A stretch of 64,000 nt of DNA, from the NCBI GenBank assembly GCA_964476565.1, contig CAYZBG010000007.1, positions 1 through 64,000 of the forward strand, in the 5' to 3' direction. This document shows positions 55,135-62,041 of the stretch, piece after piece (position 1 is the stretch's first letter; each line of letters begins with the position of its first letter). Under the pieces are notes generated by a model. That model worked only from the letters and a program-made list of their open reading frames with translations, did no database searches and was not told the DNA's origin. The DNA is from CAMAXB01 sp964476565. GTDB lineage: Bacteria; Verrucomicrobiota; Verrucomicrobiia; Opitutales; Opitutaceae. A program made the translations under genes and the position numbers.

Positions 55135-56376
55135 GTGTTCAGTTTCTTCGCCTCCCAGGAATCCAAGATGCGCACCAACGCCGGCAACTGGCTGGAGGTG
55201 GCGGAGAAGGTGTATCATTACCGTCGCGACGTGCTGGCGGCGCCGCTTCTGAGCGAATTGCTCGCCCGGATGCAGGCCCTGCGGCAGGCCCTGAAAGACC
55301 GGGCCGATGCGGCGAAGCTCAAGCTGGCCATCGAAGCCCTGGAGGACGTGCTGCGCCGGACCGGCGGGAAGATTTATCCCAAGTCATCCTTGGTCGAGAA
55401 CGTGGAGTTCTTCCTCGTCGCGGCCATCGTGATCCTCGGCATCCGCACCTATTTCGTTCAGCCGTTCAAGATCCCGACCAACTCGATGTGGCCGAGTTAT
55501 CACGGCATGACCGGCGAGGTGTTCGAATCGACGTCGGAGGAGCCGGGCTTTGTCGCCCAGGGCTTTCGTTTCGTCACCGAGTTGGCCAAACCGATCCGCA
55601 TCGACGCTCCGGCCGAGGGTGAGGTTTCGATCGTCTTCAACACGGCGAGCGGGCGGGCGGCGTTTCGGGACGTTCCGGGCCGGAAATGGTTCGTGATTCC
55701 GACGACGTTGCGTGAGTACCAGCTCAACGTGGGCGGCGCGGTCGTGCCCGTGCGCGTGCCGGCGGACTTCGATCTCGATCGCGTGCTTCAGGAAGCCTTT
55801 TTTGATGGCTTGGATGGTTATCCGCGGGGACGGGCGGTTAACGGAACGCTCGGTCTGTTGCGCACCGGCAAACGCGTCGCCCGCGGCGAACGGGTGCTGT
55901 CGTTCGACATTCTTACCGGCGACCAATTGTTCGTGGACCGCATGAGCTATCATTTCGTGCGGCCGAAGATCGGGGACGGCTTCGTTTTTCGTACGGGACA
56001 CCTGCCGGAACTGCACGCGATGATTCCCGGCAGTCCGAAGGATCAGTATTACATCAAGCGTCTCGTAGGTGGACCGGGAGATAGCCTGGAGATCCGCGAC
56101 TATGCCTTGCTGCGGAATGGCGAACCGATTGAAGGCTCGCCGGCCTTCGATCTGAACGCCAAGCGGGAAGGGCGCTATCCCGGTTATCGCAATGAAGGCC
56201 GGATGTACGAAGGTTCGAAACTGGAGGTGCCGGCCGATCGGTACGCAGCCTTCGGTGACAATTCAGCCAGCAGCCTCGACAGTCGTTTCTGGGGAACCAT
56301 TCCTGCGAAGGACGTCGTCGGTCGTCCGCTGCTGATCTACTATCCGTTTACGCGCCGTTGGGGTCCGGCACCCTGA
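55135..56376 (+). CDS. lepB: Signal peptidase I
   Basis: 413 aa with GTG start. Cleaves signal peptides at the periplasmic face. An N-terminal coiled-coil of about 75 residues precedes the membrane helix (residues 90-105). Catalytic Ser117 lies in IPTNSMWPSY, the general-base Lys308 in YYIKRLVGGPGD, and the final FGDNSASSLDSRFWG box is intact. About 110 residues inserted between the Ser and Lys boxes (VFESTSEEPG through TGKRVARGERV) make it longer than typical LepB. It is the last chromosomal gene before the prophage boundary. Confidence 0.95.
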   Translation: MFSFFASQESKMRTNAGNWLEVAEKVYHYRRDVLAAPLLSELLARMQALRQALKDRADAAKLKLAIEALEDVLRRTGGKIYPKSSLVENVEFFLVAAIVILGIRTYFVQPFKIPTNSMWPSYHGMTGEVFESTSEEPGFVAQGFRFVTELAKPIRIDAPAEGEVSIVFNTASGRAAFRDVPGRKWFVIPTTLREYQLNVGGAVVPVRVPADFDLDRVLQEAFFDGLDGYPRGRAVNGTLGLLRTGKRVARGERVLSFDILTGDQLFVDRMSYHFVRPKIGDGFVFRTGHLPELHAMIPGSPKDQYYIKRLVGGPGDSLEIRDYALLRNGEPIEGSPAFDLNAKREGRYPGYRNEGRMYEGSKLEVPADRYAAFGDNSASSLDSRFWGTIPAKDVVGRPLLIYYPFTRRWGPAP

Positions 56377-56501
56377 ACGGGGGCGAACACGCCCAGCTGC
56401 GACGCAACGCTGTCAGAGAGAACTGCGAGGGCCGCCTTGGCCTCAGCGGGTCAGCATTGCAGAATTGCTAACGTCTTGCGCCGGTCCGCGTTACCCCTCG
56501 A

Positions 56502-56529
56502 ACTGCGCACAATAAACAATTGAGTCGGG
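56502..56529. mobile_element. Left attachment site (attL), half-dif
   Basis: The XerC-type arm (ACTGCGCACAA, 56502-56512) and 6-bp centre (TAAACA, 56513-56518) match the right-hand site, while the XerD-arm position (56519-56529) is degenerate. The 16-bp identity with the right end (56503-56518 versus 63609-63624) marks the crossover. Consistent with XerC-catalysed integration of a filamentous phage into dif. Confidence 0.75.
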
Positions 56530-56607
56530 AAGGAACTGTGCTACCGTGGCCGTCATTAAGTCCACATAAGTCGCCTGGCGTCAAGACAACTGAAAACAGG
56601 AAGCATT

Positions 56608-56883
56608 ATGACGAAGGGGAAAAAGTCCGAGAAACTCACGTTGAGCATCCCAGAAGAGGCCTACGCGAACTTTGTCGCAGTAGCCGAGCGGGCGCACCTG
56701 ACGCCGCACCAATACGGGGCGCTAGTGATTAGCCGCCTGTCCGATCTCCGGCCAGAGCGTGCACTGTCGGCCCTCACTGCCATCCCGGACGATTTCTTCA
56801 AACGTGGCCCCGGACGCCCACCGGCCGGCACCGTTCGGGCCGATCTTCACGTTCTGGAGCCGGCCGGACAGAACCCCAGCTAG
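56608..56883 (+). CDS. Ribbon-helix-helix type regulator, candidate phage repressor
   Basis: 91 aa with AGGAAG 5 bp upstream of the ATG. Residues 8-45 (KLTLSIPEEAYANFVAVAER ... HQYGALVISRL) read as the strand-helix-helix of Arc/CopG/MetJ-type DNA-binding proteins. The C-terminal half is less ordered and ends with an AT-hook-like KRGPGRPP. In the circular phage this gene would be divergent from the replication operon across attP, the position of a repressor such as RstR in CTX phage. The 3' 162 bp overlap an antisense reading frame. Confidence 0.65.
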   Translation: MTKGKKSEKLTLSIPEEAYANFVAVAERAHLTPHQYGALVISRLSDLRPERALSALTAIPDDFFKRGPGRPPAGTVRADLHVLEPAGQNPS

Positions 56884-57120
56884 GACTTTCTCGGCCACGT
56901 GCCACGGCAGCAGGGAGCAGCGCCAGGCACCGCCGGCGCTGATCCAGAGGTTGAGGCGTTCGAGTTGCTTGGGCGTGCAAGGCTTGCCGTCGATCTCCAG
57001 GTGTTCGAGTGCGCAGCCCAATAGGCCCGCCCGGTGCCATTCCGCGAGCAATGCGGGCACAAAGTGGCGATGCCTAGGACGAGGTACGGTCAAACGGTAA
57101 TCAAAGGCCGGCAGCGCCAT
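56722..57120 (-). CDS. Hypothetical phage protein
   Basis: 132 aa from the ATG at 57120 (MALPAFDYRLTVPRPRHRHF). The central part (LLAEWHRAGLLGCALEHLEIDGKP, KQLERLNLWISAGGAWRCSLLPWHVAEKVL) looks like a folded soluble domain. It has no known family, signal or membrane helix. Its last ~54 codons lie antisense to the ribbon-helix-helix gene. One of the two overlapping C-termini may be dispensable, or this frame may be spurious despite its protein-like composition. Confidence 0.45.
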   Translation of the reverse strand: MALPAFDYRLTVPRPRHRHFVPALLAEWHRAGLLGCALEHLEIDGKPCTPKQLERLNLWISAGGAWRCSLLPWHVAEKVLAGVLSGRLQNVKIGPNGAGRWASGATFEEIVRDGSEGRQCTLWPEIGQAANH

Positions 57121-57185
57121 TTGCGTGCCTGCTATCGGCCACAACGGAGACTCAGGTAATGCAAATTCGTGCCGATTGAGCCCGA

Positions 57186-57494
57186 ATGCACGGAGTACCG
57201 CCTGACTTGATCGGATTGATCAACTCGTACGCTCAAGCCGCCGACGCAGCAGCGCCGCTGTGGATCTTCATGCTGCACGCTCAGGGCGTGCTCGCAGAGT
57301 ATTGGTATGTGTTCGTCGGTTTGGCATTCGTGCAGGTGATGCTGACGGCGTGGATGATCTTCGAGATCATGCGAGACTTCCGGGGTGGAAACCGCGTGGC
57401 GTGGCTGATGGTCATCGGTATCCCGTTCCTCGGCTTCGTGCTGTATGTGACGTTGGGCCTGAAGGAGCGCGAAGAGATCGCATCGCGTGCATGA
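57186..57494 (+). CDS. Small membrane protein (PLDc_N-like), phage accessory
   Basis: 102 aa. Two hydrophobic segments: residues ~38-62 (YWYVFVGLAFVQVMLTAWMIF) and ~72-93 (WLMVIGIPFLGFVLYVTLG). The second, with GIPFLGFVLYVTLG, resembles the PLDc_N small membrane domain. An additional weak hydrophobic stretch lies at the N-terminus. In filamentous prophages such proteins could serve in superinfection exclusion, but nothing here proves it. A 27-codon frame is coupled to its stop. Confidence 0.55.
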   Translation: MHGVPPDLIGLINSYAQAADAAAPLWIFMLHAQGVLAEYWYVFVGLAFVQVMLTAWMIFEIMRDFRGGNRVAWLMVIGIPFLGFVLYVTLGLKEREEIASRA

Positions 57495-57574
57495 CACGGC
57501 CTCACGCAAAACCCGGCACGCACAACGCTGCGCTCGGCAAGGCAGTAAAGGGCGTGCCTCCGGCCGCGGGCTAG
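57491..57574 (+). CDS. Possible 27-aa peptide coupled to the membrane protein
   Basis: The ATG overlaps the stop of the preceding gene (ATGA), the same junction style used throughout this prophage. The product is basic and Gly/Ala/Pro-rich (TRPHAKPGTHNAALGKAV). It is too short for family assignment. The rest of 57575-57758 shows no gene: it holds GC-rich stretches and may contain the phage origin or packaging signal. Confidence 0.25.
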   Translation: MTRPHAKPGTHNAALGKAVKGVPPAAG

Positions 57575-57758
57575 ATACGCCCCCCCTCCTTGCCCCCTTA
57601 TCGTACCATACCCCTACAAGGTATTGCTCGCTTCGCTGCGCTCCACCTTTCCGGGGCCGGGGTGCAGGCACCCCTATGGAACGAGAAGGGGTCAATCCGG
57701 GCGAGCGAGATAACGGAGCAGGGTGCTCCGCACCGTTCCGCCCGGGACGACTCTTCAA

Positions 57759-57956
57759 ATGCATACGACGTACGACCTCAAAAGTAACAAAATCGTCTAC
57801 GCGGACGGGCCGGACCTGCTGAACGACGGCACGAGGACGCTCGGCGAAACGGGAATCCAATACATGCTCGGTGCGCTGTCGACCAAGTGGGAATCGGAGG
57901 ACCTGCTGCGAGTGATTAACGCGGCTCACGCGCACGAGCAACGCCGGCACCGTTAA
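57759..57956 (+). CDS. Small hypothetical phage protein
   Basis: 65 aa from the ATG at 57759 (an upstream in-frame start at 57723 is weaker). Sequence elements YDLKSNKIVYADGPDLLND and WESEDLLRVINAAHAHEQRR suggest a compact alpha/beta protein ending in a helix. No family is recognised. A strong terminator starts 6 bp after its stop, which supports it as the last gene of the plus-strand transcript. Confidence 0.5.
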   Translation: MHTTYDLKSNKIVYADGPDLLNDGTRTLGETGIQYMLGALSTKWESEDLLRVINAAHAHEQRRHR

Positions 57957-57961
57957 GCGAC

Positions 57962-57989
57962 AACCCCCGGCTCCCCCGGGGGTTTTTTT
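57962..57989 (+). terminator. Intrinsic terminator of the plus-strand phage transcript
   Basis: A stem of aacccccgg / ccgggggtt with a short loop is followed by seven T. It is located directly after the 65-aa gene. It separates the plus-strand accessory module from the convergent zot end at 58105. The bases 57990-58104 between them hold no recognisable gene. Confidence 0.85.
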
Positions 57990-58104
57990 GTAGTCGGGTG
58001 CCTGATACAAACCAACAGACCGCCTCGATGGGGCAGTCCCGAGAACGCGTGGGCTCAAGTGGCTCGACTCCTCGGGGGGTGTGGCGTGCGTGCGGTGCCC
58101 CGGC

Positions 58105-59397
58105 TTAACCTCCGGGCAGCTCGTCGCCGGGCAAGCCCGGGCGAGCTGTCGGGGTGGGTGTGCGCTCGAGGCTGGCAACCTGCCCCTCGTCACTCGGCGT
58201 GTCTTCTTCGACCTCTGCAGGCGTTACACCAATCGGACGCATGAAAACGCGACGGCCGGCGAAAACGATCCCGCGCTCATCGATGCGTTCCAAGCCTTCG
58301 TCGCCGGGATGGATCACGCGGCCGTCACTGAGGAGAACGCGCCACTTGATGCCCGCGCGCACGACGCCTTGCACCCAGAGCGGAGCAGACGGCGTGTCAT
58401 CGATGACCCACGCGAGACCGAGGCCCTTCGGTTCGTCTTTCACGGCCGGCTGTACGTCATTCGCGGCGGGTGGAATGACGTACACGGGCGCAGGAGACGG
58501 CGAGGCCGGAGCTGGCAGAACAGGCGCGGACTGAAACTGCCGGGCCGGCGTGGGTGCTTGTACGCCGGCGATCTTCGAGCGCACGAGATCCGGGAGGACT
58601 CGGCCGAAGAAGATCCAGACGAGCACGAGCACGAGGCCGAGGGCTACCCAGACCATTTTAAGCGGGATGCCCTTCGCCCGGAATCCTGCGTCAGCCTTGC
58701 CGCCGCCGGGCATACCGACGCCGGCCGACGTGTCGTAGCACTCGGCCAGAGGCAGATCCAACTTGAACGTCTCCACGTTGAGCGTGGGCTCGTTGGCTGA
58801 GCTCACCGGGCCGGGATACGTGTGCGCCGTGAACTTGTTGTCCCCACGGAAGCGGCCGTGTTTCTCCAGCCGGTGGTTGCGGCAGTAGGTGAAGTCCTGG
58901 GCGAGGCGGCAGAAATTTTGGTCAACGAGCTTGGTGTTCTGGGTGATGAAAATGACCATGTCGCCGAGCTTGCCGTGCTGGCTGTTGTAGAAGTCGACGT
59001 GACGCGGGGTACCGGACCAACCGCGGGCGCGCCAATGCGTGTGTACCTCGTCGATCACGTAGAGGACGGATTTGACCTCGCCCGTCTCAGGATCGAAGCA
59101 CGGCGAATAGTCGACGTCCGGACCGGTCTTGTCGGCATAGCCTTCGGGCTTTTCGAGGATGAAGCCAGGTCGATGGAGCCAGAAGTCTTTGGTTTCTCCG
59201 TCGTCGAGCATGGTCACACGCTCGCGGACGTTCACGTTAGGGAAGCCCCGCTCGATAAGGAGGGCCTGAAGAATATCGAGGTGAATCACCATGTTGGTGA
59301 TCACGTGGCGCGTGCCCTCGGTAAGCTCCTTCCAGATCGCCATCATGGCGCGGAGGGATTTGCCGTTCCGGGGCTTCCCGACGTAGAAATGAATCAT
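58105..59397 (-). CDS. zot: Zonula occludens toxin-like (Zot/pI) phage assembly ATPase
   Basis: 430 aa from the ATG at 59397, which overlaps the preceding stop (ATGA). A 35-residue upstream extension is Arg-rich and non-homologous. Walker A is VGKPRNGKS (residues 6-14) and Walker B is VLYVIDE (111-117). A single membrane helix lies at about 246-266 (GIPLKMVWVALGLVLVLVWI). The C-terminal periplasmic part is Pro-rich. This is the pI/Zot domain that drives inovirus assembly and secretion at the inner membrane. The name does not imply a toxin in this organism. Confidence 0.92.
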   Translation of the reverse strand: MIHFYVGKPRNGKSLRAMMAIWKELTEGTRHVITNMVIHLDILQALLIERGFPNVNVRERVTMLDDGETKDFWLHRPGFILEKPEGYADKTGPDVDYSPCFDPETGEVKSVLYVIDEVHTHWRARGWSGTPRHVDFYNSQHGKLGDMVIFITQNTKLVDQNFCRLAQDFTYCRNHRLEKHGRFRGDNKFTAHTYPGPVSSANEPTLNVETFKLDLPLAECYDTSAGVGMPGGGKADAGFRAKGIPLKMVWVALGLVLVLVWIFFGRVLPDLVRSKIAGVQAPTPARQFQSAPVLPAPASPSPAPVYVIPPAANDVQPAVKDEPKGLGLAWVIDDTPSAPLWVQGVVRAGIKWRVLLSDGRVIHPGDEGLERIDERGIVFAGRRVFMRPIGVTPAEVEEDTPSDEGQVASLERTPTPTARPGLPGDELPGG

Positions 59398-59555
59398 GAC
59401 CCGTTCTCGTGGTTGCCGCCGCCGGCTGACTGGCGAAACAGGCGAATCATGAAGCCGACGGAGAAGACCACGGAGGCGTAGCCGAAGCCGGCGAGGAACC
59501 AAGCAACTTGCCCCTCAAAGGTGGAGGCGTCGGTAGTTGGAATGGGGATACTCAT
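59394..59555 (-). CDS. Small single-pass phage membrane protein
   Basis: 53 aa from the ATG at 59555, with both ends in ATGA overlaps (with the pIII-like gene and with zot). One hydrophobic helix (about residues 15-40, VAWFLAGFGYASVVFSVGFMI) is followed by a short basic, Gly-rich tail. Position between adsorption protein and Zot corresponds to gVI (pVI) in classical inoviruses, but it is half the usual size and has only one helix. It could instead be another minor coat protein (pVII/pIX-like). Confidence 0.7.
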   Translation of the reverse strand: MSIPIPTTDASTFEGQVAWFLAGFGYASVVFSVGFMIRLFRQSAGGGNHENGS

Positions 59556-61330
59556 ATAGGGAGGAACATCTTGAACCAGTTCCAAAACATGGCGGACGGA
59601 AGAAGGACGCTTTGAGTGATGAAGTACCACACAGGCGCAGACAGGAGCATGACCCACGGAACGACGTGATCCGCGATCGCGATCGATGCACTGAGACCAG
59701 ATCCGACCGGGCCTTGAGTATTGACCGCGACGAGATCGGACCAAGGCAGGCCAGAGCTGACGGCCGCGAGAATCGCCATAGGCATGGTCAGGGTGAGCGG
59801 CAAAATGATCGCGAGGATGATCAGGCGGGCCGGATAGCCGAGCCAGCCGCCGGTGCCTGCGATCTTGATCGAATTGATGGCATCGCTCGCGCTCTTCGCC
59901 CAAGGCGTCGCGGCGGCGAAAGCGTCCGTGCAACGGCGGACCTCACCGAAGCACCAAATCATATACGCAATGACGATGCCCCATGCGATGAGGCGACGGA
60001 AGAAGGCCGCGGCGAGGGTGATGAGGTTACCCCATGGACCATCGGCGGCGAAGGGATTCTTCGGGATCTTGATCGTGGTGGAGGCGTTGGCCTTAAGGTC
60101 GATCGATCCACTCGGCGCAGATCCGGCGTCCGTGGTGGTGCCAGGTGTACCGAACAGGCCAGCCGCGGACTGCCCTTGATCGCGCGCTTGCTCAGCCCAG
60201 CCGGTCGCAGTTTGGAGCGCATCCGCACCGATCTTGCCGGGCACGCGATCGGCCTCGGTTTGGGCTTCCTCCGCGAGGCTTATGTTTTCGTCGCGCTGCT
60301 CAATCAGCGTATCGAGTCGTTCCTCGACGCCGGACAGATCAATCTCGCCGGTACCGGTACCGCCGCCAACGGTGCCGGTCACGTTCACGTTCTGCGTCCC
60401 TTTGCCGAGTTTATCGATCGCAGCAGTGATCTTGTCCACGCCTTGGCGGTATGTGTTCTTGTCGAGGCGTTCAGTATCGACGGTACCGCTCGTCTGCGTC
60501 CAAACACCCGTGCCGGCTGTGGTGGCCGAGGGCGGCGCGGCGGTGGGGATGCCTGTTGGGCTGGGCTGCTGTGTTGGGGGAAGGCTCGCCGGATTCTCAG
60601 TCTGAGTCGGTGTGATCGGATTGCCAACGGGCGCGGCCGAGTCGGGGTTCCAATCATCGTCCACCACCCAAATGTCGTCTTGGAATTGGGCCTTCACGAG
60701 CGCAGTCTGCTGAACCTGCGTAACGTTTCCCGGGACCTGGAACGCGACGTCGTACGAGGCACCCGGTGCCACGACTTGCTCGTGCAGGAGATTCCCGTTC
60801 TGGTCGCGCCACTGATATTTCACCTCATTCTGTGAGCTGTTCGTTCCCGTGGCACGAACACCCTGAGGCGGCGGCGTGGATGGATTCCCAAGGCTGACCC
60901 AGACGTAATTATCGGCTATGAGTGCACCGGAAGGAGGAGCTTCGACGCCATAAGGAACTAAGAGGAGGAAAGTGTCATAAGGGGCGTAGAACGTGAAGGT
61001 CTGGGTTTTGGTACCGTTTCCCGACTGAACGTATTGGTGAGATGAAAGCTGCGTGCTGGTGGTAGACTGTGCCGAGTAAACAACAGTATATGCGTCGGCA
61101 GCTCCTGGCTGAGATCCTGACCACGTGGCCGTTTTTGAAACCGATAGGGCCCAATTGGTGCCAGTGTCGGTTTTGGTGACAAGCGTAGCAGTGGCTTCAA
61201 AGCTGCCGCCGCTGTAGGACCCGGATGCGGTGGAAGTTTGGGCACTGAGATCTACGCCGACCGAAAGTAGGACCAGACAGCCCAAGAGCAGAGAAAGCCG
61301 GCGGCGAACAGAAGCATTTCCATGATTCAT
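59552..61330 (-). CDS. pIII-like adsorption/minor coat protein with multi-helix C-terminus
   Basis: 592 aa from the ATG at 61330. A GTG at 61360 would add ten residues and weaken the signal peptide. Signal peptide: RRRLSLLLGCLVLLSVGVDLSAQ. The N-terminal ~240 residues are Ser/Thr/beta-rich, a Pro/Thr linker follows (TPTQTENPASLPPTQQPSPT), then a helical region (DKITAAIDKLGKG ... LIEQRDENISLAEEAQTEAD). The last ~140 residues contain at least three membrane helices, unlike the single anchor of canonical pIII. This position between coat and zot is that of gIII. Possibly a pIII-pVI fusion. Confidence 0.78.
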   Translation of the reverse strand: MNHGNASVRRRLSLLLGCLVLLSVGVDLSAQTSTASGSYSGGSFEATATLVTKTDTGTNWALSVSKTATWSGSQPGAADAYTVVYSAQSTTSTQLSSHQYVQSGNGTKTQTFTFYAPYDTFLLLVPYGVEAPPSGALIADNYVWVSLGNPSTPPPQGVRATGTNSSQNEVKYQWRDQNGNLLHEQVVAPGASYDVAFQVPGNVTQVQQTALVKAQFQDDIWVVDDDWNPDSAAPVGNPITPTQTENPASLPPTQQPSPTGIPTAAPPSATTAGTGVWTQTSGTVDTERLDKNTYRQGVDKITAAIDKLGKGTQNVNVTGTVGGGTGTGEIDLSGVEERLDTLIEQRDENISLAEEAQTEADRVPGKIGADALQTATGWAEQARDQGQSAAGLFGTPGTTTDAGSAPSGSIDLKANASTTIKIPKNPFAADGPWGNLITLAAAFFRRLIAWGIVIAYMIWCFGEVRRCTDAFAAATPWAKSASDAINSIKIAGTGGWLGYPARLIILAIILPLTLTMPMAILAAVSSGLPWSDLVAVNTQGPVGSGLSASIAIADHVVPWVMLLSAPVWYFITQSVLLPSAMFWNWFKMFLPI

Positions 61331-61354
61331 CGGAGTAGAGGGTTGAAAACGGAA

Positions 61355-61410
61355 ACGCACTCGCGGCCGGGGGACGCGCCTGACGGCGCTAGCCCCCGGC
61401 CGGAGTGCGT
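61355..61410 (-). terminator. Large hairpin between coat and adsorption genes
   Basis: Arms acgcactc+ggccggggg and cccccggcc+agtgcgt pair with a 1-2-base bulge around a ~20-base loop. It sits 8 bp downstream of the coat gene and just upstream of the adsorption gene. Filamentous phages such as M13 place their main terminator here, reducing minor-coat expression relative to the coat. Confidence 0.65.
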
Positions 61411-61417
61411 TGGCCGC

Positions 61418-61705
61418 TTACTTGGCCTTGCGGAAGAACCGCACACCCACAGTCACGAGCGCGACCGCGATCATGATGGTGGCGACAGTGCCCCAGATCC
61501 CGTCGATCGTGTCGAGGTTGGTGTTCAGGACCGCACCGTAATCGACAGGCGTAGCCTGCGCGAACGACACGGCGGCCGATCCGACGAGGAGACCCACGCC
61601 GGCACCGACACGCTTGGCGGTACGGACAGCGGAGCTGCCAACCTTATAAGCTTCGATGCCGACTTGAGAGCCGAACCGGCTGCAGTGGTTGTTGATGGTG
61701 TTCAT
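61418..61705 (-). CDS. Major coat protein (pVIII-like)
   Basis: 95-aa precursor. A long basic-hydrophobic leader ends at AQA (residues 49-51). The mature part of about 44 aa has a short amphipathic acidic segment (TPVDYGAVLNTNLDTIDGI), one hydrophobic helix (about 72-88, GTVATIMIAVALVTVGV) and a basic end (RFFRKAK). This is the standard inovirus coat architecture. It lies downstream of the ssDNA-binding candidate with an 84-bp gap containing a small hairpin, likely carrying its own promoter. Confidence 0.88.
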   Translation of the reverse strand: MNTINNHCSRFGSQVGIEAYKVGSSAVRTAKRVGAGVGLLVGSAAVSFAQATPVDYGAVLNTNLDTIDGIWGTVATIMIAVALVTVGVRFFRKAK

Positions 61706-61769
61706 TTGATGAGTGCCACGGCTTGCTTTAGACAGTGACGCCCGCTCTAGCGTGACCTGAGCAGACGAA

Positions 61770-61786
61770 TCCGGCAGTGTGCCGGA
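61770..61786 (-). repeat. Short hairpin between ssDNA-binding and coat genes
   Basis: A perfect 7-bp inverted repeat (tccggca / tgccgga) with a 3-base loop begins 4 bp after the stop of the ssDNA-binding candidate. It has no T-tract, so it may be a processing or attenuation element that separates early from coat mRNA rather than a true terminator. Confidence 0.4.
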
Positions 61787-61789
61787 AAG

Positions 61790-62041
61790 TTATTGGCCTT
61801 CGGACTCGGCGCGCTGGCCGATCGCGAAAGCAGACCCAAGGGCGGATTGCACGGCCGGAGCAAGGTGCAGCGGAATACCGATGTTGGTGTAATTCCCTGA
61901 ATCGTGATCCTTCTGGCTGATCTCGATCGAATGCGAGCCATCGGACGGCCAGCGTTTCAGGGTGATGCTGCACAGTCCCATCTGGAACCGTTTGACCAAC
62001 TGCGGCGGCGCTTTGCGCTCGGGGGCTTGTTGCTGACTCAT
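61790..62041 (-). CDS. Candidate phage single-stranded DNA-binding protein (pV-like)
   Basis: 83 aa from the ATG at 62041, overlapping the Rep stop (ATGA). A beta-rich core (FQMGLCSITLKRWPSDGSHS, IEISQKDHDSGNYTNIGI) with a Trp and alternating hydrophobics is followed by a helix. Size and position directly after Rep match gV of filamentous phages, which coats nascent ssDNA and represses translation. There is no direct motif proof, and homology to PC4-like small binding proteins is possible. Confidence 0.6.
   Translation of the reverse strand: MSQQQAPERKAPPQLVKRFQMGLCSITLKRWPSDGSHSIEISQKDHDSGNYTNIGIPLHLAPAVQSALGSAFAIGQRAESEGQ

Noticed and set aside
57132..58193. 353-codon minus-strand frame across the phage accessory block
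   Set aside because: Runs through the terminator and antisense to the membrane protein. Its composition is low-complexity Arg/Pro-rich and it lacks domain features.
58105..59397. Zot as a true enterotoxin or virulence factor
   Set aside because: The Walker-motif N-domain and single membrane helix are those of phage assembly ATPases. No evidence supports toxin function here.
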